Shown: positions 9,199 to 17,397 of the stretch, piece after piece
How positions within the stretch are numbered: position 1 is the first letter of the stretch
Layout: each line of letters starts with the position of its first letter
NCBI GenBank assembly: GCA_964589935.1
Contig: CAZPVD010000003.1
Coordinates: 372,001-436,000 of the forward strand
Source: VHCN01 sp964589935
GTDB lineage: Bacteria; Verrucomicrobiota; Verrucomicrobiia; Limisphaerales; VHCN01
Reading direction: 5' to 3'
DNA length: 64,000 nucleotides
Notes under the pieces: model-generated
What the model was told of the DNA's origin: nothing
The model's input: the letters and a program-made list of their open reading frames with translations, nothing else
The model's database searches: none
Made by a program: the position numbers and the translations under genes

Positions 9199-10500
9199 TC
9201 AGTTTTGCAGGGGCGTGAGCTTCGCGGTTTCGCCGGGTTTGAGGAACCACCGGCTTGTGCCTTCGTTCGTCTTGAAAAAGTTCAGCAGCAGCGCGGTTGT
9301 TTTTTTGCAGCCGTTTTCATTCGGGTGGAGTTGATCGGGCCGCACGTCGTTCTGCGTCCACGTCAGGCCATCGAGTTTGCGCGATGAGTTGCCGCACGCC
9401 CAGAGATACGGTCCCCAGAGCACGAGCGGCGCTTTCACTTCGCCGCGCGCCGGATCGAAGTTGAGTTGCGCATCACCTTTGATCTGGCTTTGCACGATCC
9501 AGCGCGTGCCGAAGCCGGACTCGTAGGCGTAAGGCTCCGGGCTGCCACTCGCGCGACCCGACCAGCCGCCGAAGGTGCGGCTCGACAGATACACGACGCG
9601 CAGATTCGGGTAATGATGCCGCGTGATCTGGAGCATGGCCGTGATGTCCGCTTGCAACGCGCGTGCGTGCGCGGGAAATTCGCCGAGCGGCTTGGGGTTG
9701 GCCTCGACCTGCTTGAGCCATGCGACCTGCACCTGTTTCGGCGCAAGGTCCGCGGCCTGGATGCGCCTGGCGAGCGTGGGCCAGGTGTCCTTCGGCGTGC
9801 CGACGGCGCTTTTGCGGTTCTCCTTTGGCATCCGCAGCAAATCCATTTCCTTGTCGAGGCGCTCCTGCTCGACCTTCGGCAAAATGTCCGCGCCGTCCCA
9901 CGCCCACATGACCGCCGAGCGCCCGCCGATGCAGCCGTTGACGATGACGACGCGCGGCGACTTTTGCGGGTCGGCATCGGCGGCGCGCTTGAAATCCTCA
10001 GACTCGATGGACGGATTCGAGAAGCCAATCGTGATGAAGCCAATCTTCCCGTCCGCCGCCGGCTCACCGTTCGCATCGCGCGGAACAATTTTCTCCGACT
10101 CCTTCAAGTGCGCGGCGCGATGCGTCGCGGGTGGCTCGTTTTTTCCGCCGCCGTAAAGCCCGCCATCCTCTCCTTTGTAAGCCACGCTCAAGTCGGTGAT
10201 GGGTATGAGCGCGCTCCAGTCGTTTGTGCTCACCTCAATCGGGCGCGCGGGGCCGCCTTTGCTCGCGACGTTGGGCTGCTTGCCGGCGGCGCGTTCGCGA
10301 ATCGCCTGTTTCACACGGTCGAGATACGCCTGCTCCTCGGCCGTGAGCGTTTCGCCGCGGGAGGATTTTTCCATCAACTGCCGGCCGCGTATCGGATCAA
10401 TCGGCGGCTTGGCGTCCGTTGCGTGGATTGCTTCCAAGAAAACCAAGAGCAAAACAGCCGTGGTCCCGACTGCGATTTGTCTGAATAATTCTCGTCTCAT
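9199..10500 (-). CDS. Secreted SGNH-hydrolase-like protein of unknown function
   Basis: A 433-residue protein beginning with a signal peptide (MRRELFRQIAVGTTAVLLLV). Motifs suggest an SGNH/GDSL-like fold: GFITIGFSNPS near the start of the domain, VVIVNGCIGGRSA, VVYLSSRTFGGW, and a terminal DQLHPNENG that could supply the Asp-His pair. A clear GDS serine motif is missing, so catalysis is uncertain. It lies inside the minus-strand redox cluster with gaps of 24-27 bp to its neighbours, but its periplasmic destination sets it apart from the cytoplasmic partners. Confidence 0.5.
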   Translation of the reverse strand: MRRELFRQIAVGTTAVLLLVFLEAIHATDAKPPIDPIRGRQLMEKSSRGETLTAEEQAYLDRVKQAIRERAAGKQPNVASKGGPARPIEVSTNDWSALIPITDLSVAYKGEDGGLYGGGKNEPPATHRAAHLKESEKIVPRDANGEPAADGKIGFITIGFSNPSIESEDFKRAADADPQKSPRVVIVNGCIGGRSAVMWAWDGADILPKVEQERLDKEMDLLRMPKENRKSAVGTPKDTWPTLARRIQAADLAPKQVQVAWLKQVEANPKPLGEFPAHARALQADITAMLQITRHHYPNLRVVYLSSRTFGGWSGRASGSPEPYAYESGFGTRWIVQSQIKGDAQLNFDPARGEVKAPLVLWGPYLWACGNSSRKLDGLTWTQNDVRPDQLHPNENGCKKTTALLLNFFKTNEGTSRWFLKPGETAKLTPLQN

Positions 10501-10527
10501 GCAAAACTCAAGCGTATGGCGGCGACT

Positions 10528-10923
10528 CTACGCAACGCCAGCTCCGGGCGCATCGCTCGCGGTGACTTTTCCCTTCGGCAGATTGGCCTTCACCTCGCTG
10601 TTGAACAGCGCGGCGCAAACTTCCTCCGCGCTTTGCACGCGCATGTTGAGCACCTCGGCGGCGTCGAGCGGGAGATCGGCCTTGGCGGTGTGGAAGAGCC
10701 ATTTCACGGCGCGCGGGAAACACGCGGCGATCTTCACCGGCCCGCCATCGGCAAGCCGCTTGAGCGACGGGTCCTGGCGCGCGCTCATCTCGCACAAGTC
10801 CGCCACGGCATCGAACGCCACGCCGGACTCGGCCAGCTTGCGCAGCACGGCCGCCTTCACCTCGGGCGGGACGACCTGCGCATATTGGCAGTGGCAGTAG
10901 AGGATGCGCGGCGGATTCGTCAT
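10528..10923 (-). CDS. Stand-alone HdrA N-terminal-domain protein
   Basis: A 131-residue protein that resembles the first domain of heterodisulfide reductase subunit A. It has a YCHCQYAQVV motif near the N-terminus (compare CHCG in HdrA), a middle LCEMSAR segment (compare LCS), AACFPRAVKWLF (compare AACSPRTHEPLF) and VLNMRVQS (compare VNIREQ). The FAD and ferredoxin parts of HdrA are absent. Conserved cysteines may bind or exchange with a cluster or thiol. It lies 58 bp after a lipoyl-carrier gene. In sulfur-oxidising sHdr systems, HdrA-like proteins also work with a GcvH-like lipoyl protein, which makes this pairing suggestive. The homology call is from motif order by eye. Confidence 0.6.
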   Translation of the reverse strand: MTNPPRILYCHCQYAQVVPPEVKAAVLRKLAESGVAFDAVADLCEMSARQDPSLKRLADGGPVKIAACFPRAVKWLFHTAKADLPLDAAEVLNMRVQSAEEVCAALFNSEVKANLPKGKVTASDAPGAGVA

Positions 10924-10981
10924 GTTCGGTGCTCAAACTACATTGCAGAAACGCAAGTGCCAACGATTGGTTTCGGCGCGC

Positions 10982-11455
10982 TCATTTGGTGTCGTCGGCC
11001 TTCTGCCGTTCGAGAATCTTGTCAATCGTCTTGTCGAGCAGCTTGGCGTAGGCGTGGACATCGAGGCAACGCGGGTCGGGCGCGCCGCGCGCTTCGTAGA
11101 GCCAGCCGGCGACGTAAGGATCCTTGCTCACGAGCGAAATCTGTTTCTTCAGGACGTCGTTGGCACCGATGAAGTTTCCATCCGCGACGCAAAACACATC
11201 CGAGATGGCCTTGAAGCCTTCGAGCCAGCCGACGACGTCGCCGCACGCGACCGGCGCGCCGGGCTGAACCTCAAAGCCGCACTCGACCATTTCGCCGAGC
11301 ATGCGCGTCGCGAATTTCGTGATACCGACGCGCCACGCGCCGTCCGGCTGCCGCGCGAGCCACGCGTGCGACGGGCTGTAGAGGCAGTCGAGCGGCAACT
11401 GCGTGACGAAGCGCGAGCGTTTGTAGTGGAGCGTTTTCGGTTTGTCGGCTGGCAT
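10982..11455 (-). CDS. GcvH-like lipoyl-carrier protein
   Basis: A 157-residue protein related to the glycine cleavage H protein. The lipoyl-lysine region reads WLEGFKAISDVF with the lysine at residue 82 (GcvH has ESVKAASD), and the downstream LVSKDPYVAGWLYEAR matches NEDPYGEGWL. No P-, T- or L-protein genes are nearby, so it is probably not a simple glycine cleavage subunit. It is the first of seven closely spaced minus-strand genes, and its partner is likely the HdrA-N-like protein that follows. The lipoylated lysine and a role as a swinging-arm carrier are inferred from family knowledge. Confidence 0.75.
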   Translation of the reverse strand: MPADKPKTLHYKRSRFVTQLPLDCLYSPSHAWLARQPDGAWRVGITKFATRMLGEMVECGFEVQPGAPVACGDVVGWLEGFKAISDVFCVADGNFIGANDVLKKQISLVSKDPYVAGWLYEARGAPDPRCLDVHAYAKLLDKTIDKILERQKADDTK

Positions 11456-11502
11456 GGCGCGCGCGAAGACGAAAGCAAAGAAAGGCTCGAAACGGAAGCA
11501 GT

Positions 11503-12687
11503 TTGGTGGCGCAATATCGCCGCGTGCATTATTTCGACCACAACGCCACTTCGCCGCTGCATCCCGCCGCGCGACAGGCGTGGCTCGACGCGACGGAGAA
11601 GTTCATCGGCAACCCGTCCAGCCCGCATCGCGTCGGCGCACGTGCGGACGCGGCATTGAACGAGGCGCGCGAAAGGCTCGCCAAGTTTCTCGGCTGTGAT
11701 GCGCTGGATATTGTGTGGACCAGCGGCGCGACGGAATCAAACAACATGGCGTTGCATCACTTCGCGCGCACGCTCGACGCGCGAGCCGAGGTGTGGATTT
11801 CCGCCATCGAGCATCCGTGCGTGCTCGAAGCGGCGCAACATCACTTCGGGAAACGGCTGCGGCTCATTCCCGTCACGCGCGGCGGCGTGGTGGATTTGAA
11901 CTGGCTGCAATGCAACCTGGCCAAGGCAAGAAAGCCGCCCGGATTTATTGCCGTCATGGCGGCGAACAACGAGACGGGCGTGCTCCAGCCGTGGCAGGAG
12001 GTGCTCGCGCTGTGCCGCGAGCGGGGGATTCCATTCTTCTGCGACGCGGTGCAATGGGTCGGGAAGCTGCCCGCGCGCGGGCTGGGTGAGTGCGATTTCG
12101 TGAGTGGCAGCGCCCACAAGTTCGGCGGGCCGCGCGGTGTGGGATTCTTGAAATGCCCGTCAAGGGGACGCATTGAGCCGCTGTTGCGCGGCGGGCCGCA
12201 GGAGGAGCGGCGTCGCGCCGGGACAGAAAACGTGCCCGGCGTGCTGGCGATGGTCGCGGCGCTCGAAGTGCGCGAGGCGGGACTTGCAAGGATTCAGGAT
12301 TCAGGATTCAGGATTCAGAAAATGCGTGATGCGTTCGAGCAACGATTGCTCGCCGAGTTGCCCGGCGCGGAGATTGTCGGCGCAAAGTCGCCGCGGCTTT
12401 GGAACACCGTTTCCGCCTTGATGCCACAGGCGGACTGCCAGTCGCGCTGGGTGGTGAAGCTGGACAAGGCGGGCTTCGCCGTCTCGACCGGCTCAGCGTG
12501 CGCGAGCGGCAAGGAGGAGCCAAGCCACGTGCTGGCTGCCATGGGTTACAGCGCGGCGGATGCAGGTCGGGCGCTGCGCTTCAGCAGCGGCTGGGAGACG
12601 ACGACAAGCGACTGGACAGCGCTGGCGAAAGGATTGGTCGCCGTTCAACGTTCGATGAAATCAGCGCGTTCCCGAAAGCCTGCCTGA
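11503..12687 (+). CDS. Cysteine desulfurase (NifS/IscS family)
   Basis: A 394-residue PLP enzyme that releases sulfur (or selenium) from cysteine (or selenocysteine) as an enzyme-bound persulfide. The frame shows YFDHNATSPLHP, TSGATESNN, the PLP lysine in SAHKFGG at residue 206, RRAGTEN, and the catalytic cysteine in STGSACASG at residue 333. A TTG at 11503 is used as the start; a GTG follows directly. It is divergent from the lipoyl/HdrA-N cluster with only 47 bp between, so control may be shared. It contains four perfect 7-bp repeats (12291-12318) that add an RIQDSGFRIQ loop. A family role in selenium delivery to the nearby candidate selenoprotein is possible but not shown. Confidence 0.9.
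   Translation: MVAQYRRVHYFDHNATSPLHPAARQAWLDATEKFIGNPSSPHRVGARADAALNEARERLAKFLGCDALDIVWTSGATESNNMALHHFARTLDARAEVWISAIEHPCVLEAAQHHFGKRLRLIPVTRGGVVDLNWLQCNLAKARKPPGFIAVMAANNETGVLQPWQEVLALCRERGIPFFCDAVQWVGKLPARGLGECDFVSGSAHKFGGPRGVGFLKCPSRGRIEPLLRGGPQEERRRAGTENVPGVLAMVAALEVREAGLARIQDSGFRIQKMRDAFEQRLLAELPGAEIVGAKSPRLWNTVSALMPQADCQSRWVVKLDKAGFAVSTGSACASGKEEPSHVLAAMGYSAADAGRALRFSSGWETTTSDWTALAKGLVAVQRSMKSARSRKPA
12291..12318. repeat. Heptanucleotide repeat inside the cysteine desulfurase gene
   Basis: Four perfect, adjacent copies of GATTCAG. The insertion keeps the frame and codes for RIQDSGFRIQ, a hydrophilic loop not expected in the family. Similar four-copy heptamers of other sequence lie in the YfhO-like genes. 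Confidence 0.9.
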
Positions 12688-12730
12688 AACTTCTGGAACT
12701 TTCACTCCGCCGCCGACCGACTCGTGCCAT

Positions 12731-12758
12731 TTGACACACGCGCGGACGCCAGTATAGT
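12731..12758 (+). promoter_or_regulatory. Sigma-70-like promoter of asd
   Basis: TTGACA at 12731-12736 and TATAGT at 12753-12758 are separated by 16 bp. Transcription would start about 7 bp after the -10 box, near 12765, only about 6 bases before the ATG at 12771. The mRNA would therefore have almost no leader. Confidence 0.65.
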
Positions 12759-12770
12759 TGCCGCCCTTTT

Positions 12771-13781
12771 ATGAATCGCAACCCGCATGTGGCTGTGGTC
12801 GGCGCGACGGGCGCCGTCGGCATCGAGATGATCAAGACGCTGGAGAAGCGCAATTTCCCAGTGGGCAAGCTGACGCTGCTCGCGTCCGCGCGTTCCGTCG
12901 GCAAGAAGTTGAAATTCCGCGGCGAGGAAATTGCCGTCACCGAACTCACGAAGGACTCGTTCAGGGGCGTGAACATCGCGCTGTTCAGCGCCGGCGGGAG
13001 CATTTCCAAAGAATTTGCGCCGATGGCGGCGAAGGCCGGCTGCGTCGTGGTGGACAATTCGAGCGCGTTCCGCATGGATGCGGATGTGCCGCTCGTGGTG
13101 CCGGAGATCAACGCGGCTGACGTGAAGCTGCACAAGGGCATCATCGCCAATCCGAATTGCACGACGGCCATCACACTGATGGCGCTGTATCCGCTGCATC
13201 AGGCGTTTGGCGTGAAGCGCATTTTTGCATCGAGCTATCAGGCCGTCAGCGGCACGGGCGCGAAGGCGATAGAAGAATTGGAGCGGCAAGTCGGCGAGAT
13301 CGTCGCGGGCAAGCCGGTGACGAAGGAAGTGTATCCGCACCAGATCGCCTTCAACGTGCTGCCGCATGTGGATTCGTTCCTGCCGACGGGCTACACGAAG
13401 GAGGAAATGAAGATGGAGAATGAGGGCCGCAAGATCATGCACCATCCCGCATTCCGCGCGAGTGTGACGTGCGTGCGTGTGCCGGTGTATCGCGCGCACT
13501 CGGTCGCGGTGAGCGCGGAGTTCGAGAAGCCGGTGACGGTCGAGGCTGCGCGCGCGGTGCTCGCGAAGGCGCCCGGCCTCGATGTCGTTGACGATCCCGA
13601 GAAGAAGGAATATCCGCTGCCGCTTTACGTGGCGGAAAAATACAACTGCCAGGTCGGCCGCATCCGTCTCGATTGCGCTTTGGATAACGGCCTGTGCTTT
13701 TGGGTCGCGGGCGACCAGCTCCTCAAGGGCGCGGCGCTCAATGCCGTGCAGATCGCGGAGGAGTTGTTGAAGCTCTCGTAA
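12771..13781 (+). CDS. asd: Aspartate-semialdehyde dehydrogenase
   Basis: A 336-residue NADPH-dependent enzyme that reduces aspartyl-4-phosphate to aspartate semialdehyde, the branch-point step to lysine/diaminopimelate, threonine and methionine. The Rossmann motif VVGATGAVG is at residues 9-17, VVDNSSAFRMD is the phosphate-binding segment, and the catalytic cysteine is in NPNCTT at residue 130. SSYQAVSGTG and the final HxxH/R-type elements are normal. The length fits the bacterial family. It has its own promoter directly upstream, and the start leaves almost no 5' leader. Confidence 0.95.
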   Translation: MNRNPHVAVVGATGAVGIEMIKTLEKRNFPVGKLTLLASARSVGKKLKFRGEEIAVTELTKDSFRGVNIALFSAGGSISKEFAPMAAKAGCVVVDNSSAFRMDADVPLVVPEINAADVKLHKGIIANPNCTTAITLMALYPLHQAFGVKRIFASSYQAVSGTGAKAIEELERQVGEIVAGKPVTKEVYPHQIAFNVLPHVDSFLPTGYTKEEMKMENEGRKIMHHPAFRASVTCVRVPVYRAHSVAVSAEFEKPVTVEAARAVLAKAPGLDVVDDPEKKEYPLPLYVAEKYNCQVGRIRLDCALDNGLCFWVAGDQLLKGAALNAVQIAEELLKLS

Positions 13782-14002
13782 GCTCTCCGGTTTGGCGAAA
13801 TTACCGTTTCAGAGTTGCGAACCAGTCCCGTCGTGTGTCCGTTTTATGCCGGGCTTTCTCACTTGAGAGAAACAAACGCGATTCGGCCGGGGTTGATGGG
13901 CGCGCCCTTCTCAGTCAGAAATGGTGTTTTCCTGCTATTTTCGGTCATTCTTTGGTTTTCAGCCGTGAAGTGAACCGGCTTATCTTGAGGTTAGAAAAAC
14001 TT
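13782..14002. other. Intergenic stretch without a recognisable gene
   Basis: The space between asd and the first prepilin gene is 352 bp. No conserved frame, RNA gene or terminator was found in this part of it; the promoter for the prepilin lies in its last third. Confidence 0.5.
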
Positions 14003-14032
14003 TTGACATCGTGGCACCAGGGTTGCTAATCT
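14003..14032 (+). promoter_or_regulatory. Sigma-70-like promoter of the first prepilin gene
   Basis: TTGACA at 14003-14008 is followed after 18 bp by TAATCT at 14027-14032. It lies about 100 bp before the prepilin ATG, leaving a long leader. Confidence 0.6.
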
Positions 14033-14133
14033 GGCGAACAGCGGTAGGCGAAGGGCAATTGCGTGGACACAATAGAACTCATCATAAACCCGCCCTCGCC
14101 GGTCCACCACCGCGCGCAGAGAAAGGCACTAAC

Positions 14134-14487
14134 ATGAAAAACAAACTCAGCACCTCGAAGGCGGGCTTCACGCTCGTGGAAATCATGATCGTGGTGGCCA
14201 TTATCGGCCTGCTGGCGGCGATCGCCATCCCGAACTTCGTGAAGGCGCGCACGTCGGCCCAACAGAAGGCCTGCATCACGAACCTCAAGCAGATTGACGG
14301 CGCGGTCCAGCAGTGGGCGCTTGAATTCAAGCATACCACCACAGACACCTACGCGCTGACGGACACGACGCTGCTGGCCTACATCAAAGGCTCGGTGCTC
14401 CCCGCGTGTCCCGCTGGCGGCGCTTACACCGCAGGCGCGAACGTGGGCACGGTTCCGACGTGCAACATCAGCGGCCACACCTTGTAA
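14134..14487 (+). CDS. Type IV pilin-like / pseudopilin protein
   Basis: A 117-residue prepilin. The leader MKNKLSTSKAG is cleaved before F in the FTLVEIMIVVAIIG segment, with the usual Glu at position 5 of the mature protein, and the hydrophobic helix runs to IPNF. The mature part is short (about 105 residues) and has two cysteines near the C-terminus (LPACPAGGAY, VPTCNISGHTL), probably a disulfide. It resembles major pilin or GspG-like proteins of Verrucomicrobiota. It is followed by its own terminator and by a paralogue at 14572. An assembly ATPase and secretin are encoded at 38287-44453. Confidence 0.85.
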   Translation: MKNKLSTSKAGFTLVEIMIVVAIIGLLAAIAIPNFVKARTSAQQKACITNLKQIDGAVQQWALEFKHTTTDTYALTDTTLLAYIKGSVLPACPAGGAYTAGANVGTVPTCNISGHTL

Positions 14488-14510
14488 GGCTGTCTCCAAA
14501 TCTGTCCATG

Positions 14511-14543
14511 AAGAGGCTTGGCGCTTTACGCCAAGCCTCTTTT
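14511..14543 (+). terminator. Rho-independent terminator after the first prepilin gene
   Basis: GAGGCTTGGCG and CGCCAAGCCTC form an 11-bp perfect stem with a CTTTA loop (14513-14539), followed by TTTT. Confidence 0.85.
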
Positions 14544-14551
14544 GGTATAAT
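14543..14551 (+). promoter_or_regulatory. Extended -10 element before the second prepilin gene
   Basis: TGGTATAAT is a perfect extended -10 (TGnTATAAT) starting within the T-run of the preceding terminator. A weak -35 could be read inside the hairpin. It lies about 20 bp before the ATG at 14572. Confidence 0.55.
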
Positions 14552-14571
14552 CTTGGATTATTATGTGAGGT

Positions 14572-14925
14572 ATGGCTTTGAATACTCAACATCGAGCCGA
14601 AGCCTTCACGCTCGTTGAAGTCATGATCGTCGTCGCCATCATTGGCGTGCTTGTGGCGATTGCGATTCCGAACTTTAGCAAGACCCGCGCGACTGCGCAG
14701 CAGAAGGCCTGCATCAAGAACCTCAACACCATTGACTCGGCCAAACAGCAATGGGGCCTCGACAACCAGAAATCAGAGACCGACACGCCCACGCAGACTG
14801 ACCTCATTGGCACGAACCTTTACATCAAGGACATGCCCATCTGCCCCGGCGGCGGCACGTATTCGTTCAATGCCATCGGCCTCAAGCCGACTTGCACGCT
14901 GTCCGCAGTCGGCCACACTCTCTGA
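14572..14925 (+). CDS. Type IV pilin-like / pseudopilin protein, paralogue
   Basis: A 117-residue prepilin, the same length as its upstream paralogue. It has a short leader (MALNTQHRAEA), cleavage before FTLVEVMIVVAIIG, and a similar C-terminal cysteine pair (MPICPGGGTY, KPTCTLSAVGHTL). The mature sequences share stem, QQKACI and the terminal GHTL. The ATG at 14572 is directly preceded by GAGG, too close for a normal ribosome-binding site, so initiation may rely on the short leader. It is followed by its own terminator. Confidence 0.85.
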   Translation: MALNTQHRAEAFTLVEVMIVVAIIGVLVAIAIPNFSKTRATAQQKACIKNLNTIDSAKQQWGLDNQKSETDTPTQTDLIGTNLYIKDMPICPGGGTYSFNAIGLKPTCTLSAVGHTL

Positions 14926-14940
14926 TGTGGACAGTTTCAC

Positions 14941-14972
14941 CGCCGGGGTCTCTTTCAGGCTCCGGCGTTTTT
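14941..14972 (+). terminator. Rho-independent terminator after the second prepilin gene
   Basis: CGCCGGGG pairs with CTCCGGCG (one G-U pair) around a loop containing TCTCTTTCAGG, followed by TTTTT at 14968-14972. Confidence 0.8.
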
Positions 14973-15015
14973 CATTTTCTCAACAGCCAACCCACGACAG
15001 ACTGGCGCGCGCATT

Positions 15016-15761
<746 letters not shown>

Positions 15762-15765
<4 letters not shown>

Positions 15766-16538
15766 ACAACGCCCTCGCCATCGCGTCCATCGTCCTCAAG
15801 GAGTTCATCCGGCGGAAGGATTTCTACGTCCTGCTCGTCCTTACCGCGCTGCTCACGCTGCTGATGGCCGGAATAAATTTCTTCAACGAAATCAGCATCG
15901 TCCGCGACGTGAAGGAGATTTGTCTCCTCCTCGTGTGGATTTCCGCGCTTGTCATCGCCATCGGCGCAACCGCCCGCCAACTGCCTGCGGAACGTGAGAA
16001 CCGCACGATCTTTCCACTGCTCGCCAAACCCATCACGCGCGGGGAAGTCATTGCTGGCAAATTCCTCGGCTGCTGGCTCGCGTGCGGCGTGGCGCTGGTT
16101 GTCTTCTACTTTTTCCTCGGTGTGCTTGGCGGCACGCGCGAACACCAGTGGCCGCTGCCAATTTACTATCAGGGCCTTTGGCTGCACTGGATGGGACTCG
16201 GCATCGTCACCGCTGCGACACTTCTTGGTTCGCTCGTGTTTGCCGCGCCATCGTCCAACGGCACCATCATGTTCGTCTGCTTCGGAACTGTTCTGCTCGT
16301 CGGGCGCGACCTCAATGACGTCGCAGCGCGTCTGCCCGGCCCGCTTGGTGTCATCACTTATGCGGCTTACTTCGCCATTCCGCATCTGGAATTTTTCGAC
16401 ATACGCCGCCTCGTTGTTCACAGTTGGGATGCCATTCCTCTCGGGCCGTTCGTGCTCGCTACGCTTTACGCTGCTGCCTACACCTCGCTGTTTCTTGTCG
16501 CCGCTTGGCTTGTTTTCCGACGCAAACCACTGAATTGA
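15762..16538 (+). CDS. ABC transporter permease
   Basis: A 258-residue integral membrane protein with about six hydrophobic segments (for example FYVLLVLTALLTLLMAG, ICLLLVWISALVIAIGA, GCWLACGVALVVFYFFLGVL). It pairs with the ATPase encoded just upstream, with which it overlaps by 4 bp. It resembles ABC-2-type permeases that work as homodimers. The cargo is unknown. Confidence 0.8.
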
Positions 16539-16539
16539 A

Positions 16540-17397
16540 ATGTCCCTTTCTCCCGCCGCAATCCTGCCGCTTCTCGCGACCGCGTGTTTCGCGATAACCG
16601 GCTCGTTGCTGCCGTGGCATCAGGCCGCTTCCGGCGCAAGTGGTGATTCCGCCGGCGTGTTGCAAACTCTCCTCGGCGACACGCGCCGCGCGTTCGCAAG
16701 CCATTTCTTCCTCAAGGCTGACATTTACTATCACAATGGATTTTACGCGCCGCGCGCCGCCAGTGACTCGCACATGGCCGAGCAGGCGTCGGCGGATGCC
16801 GTCGAACATCACGCTGATCATGAGGGCCACGAAACATCCGAAGCTCACGACTGGCTGGAACAATTCGGGCGTCACTTTTATCCGTCGCGCCATTCGCACA
16901 TCGAACGCGCCGGCGACGAGCGCGAGATTCTCCCGTGGCTCCGCATCTCCGCCGAACTGGACCCGCACAAGCCGGACACCTACACCGTCACGGCCTACTG
17001 GCTGCGCCAGCATCTTGGCCGCGTGGATGAGGCCGAGCAGTTCCTCCGTGAAGGGCTTCGGCAAAATCCCAACAGCTTTGAAATTCTTTTTGAACTCGGC
17101 AGGTTGCTGGAAGAAAACCGCAAGGACACCGTTCGCGCGCGCAGCTTGTGGGAGCAGGCCCTTCGCAAATGGACCGACCGCGAGGCCGCGCACGGCCAGC
17201 CCGACAAACAACTCCTCGCCCTCATCGCTGGACACCTGGCGCAGCTTGAGGAACGCGAGGGCCGGCTTGTTCCCGCGGTGTATTACTACGACCTCCTCAA
17301 GCGCGTCTCAAAAAATCCCGACGCCGTGCAAAAGACGATTGATGAACTGCGCCGCCGGATCGCGACAGGCGAAGCCACGAAGCCGGCGTCAAAGTGA
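16540..17397 (+). CDS. TPR-like protein associated with the ABC exporter
   Basis: A 285-residue protein. It has one N-terminal hydrophobic segment (AILPLLATACFAITGSLLP), then a histidine-rich stretch (EHHADHEGHETSEAHDW, near residues 88-104), then TPR-like helices (FLREGLRQNPNSFEILFELG and onward). It starts 1 bp after the permease stop and so belongs to the same operon. The histidine cluster could bind a metal. It probably sits anchored on the outer face of the membrane as a partner of the transporter, but the function is unknown. Its 3' end overlaps the convergent YfhO gene by 9 bp. Confidence 0.65.
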   Translation: MSLSPAAILPLLATACFAITGSLLPWHQAASGASGDSAGVLQTLLGDTRRAFASHFFLKADIYYHNGFYAPRAASDSHMAEQASADAVEHHADHEGHETSEAHDWLEQFGRHFYPSRHSHIERAGDEREILPWLRISAELDPHKPDTYTVTAYWLRQHLGRVDEAEQFLREGLRQNPNSFEILFELGRLLEENRKDTVRARSLWEQALRKWTDREAAHGQPDKQLLALIAGHLAQLEEREGRLVPAVYYYDLLKRVSKNPDAVQKTIDELRRRIATGEATKPASK

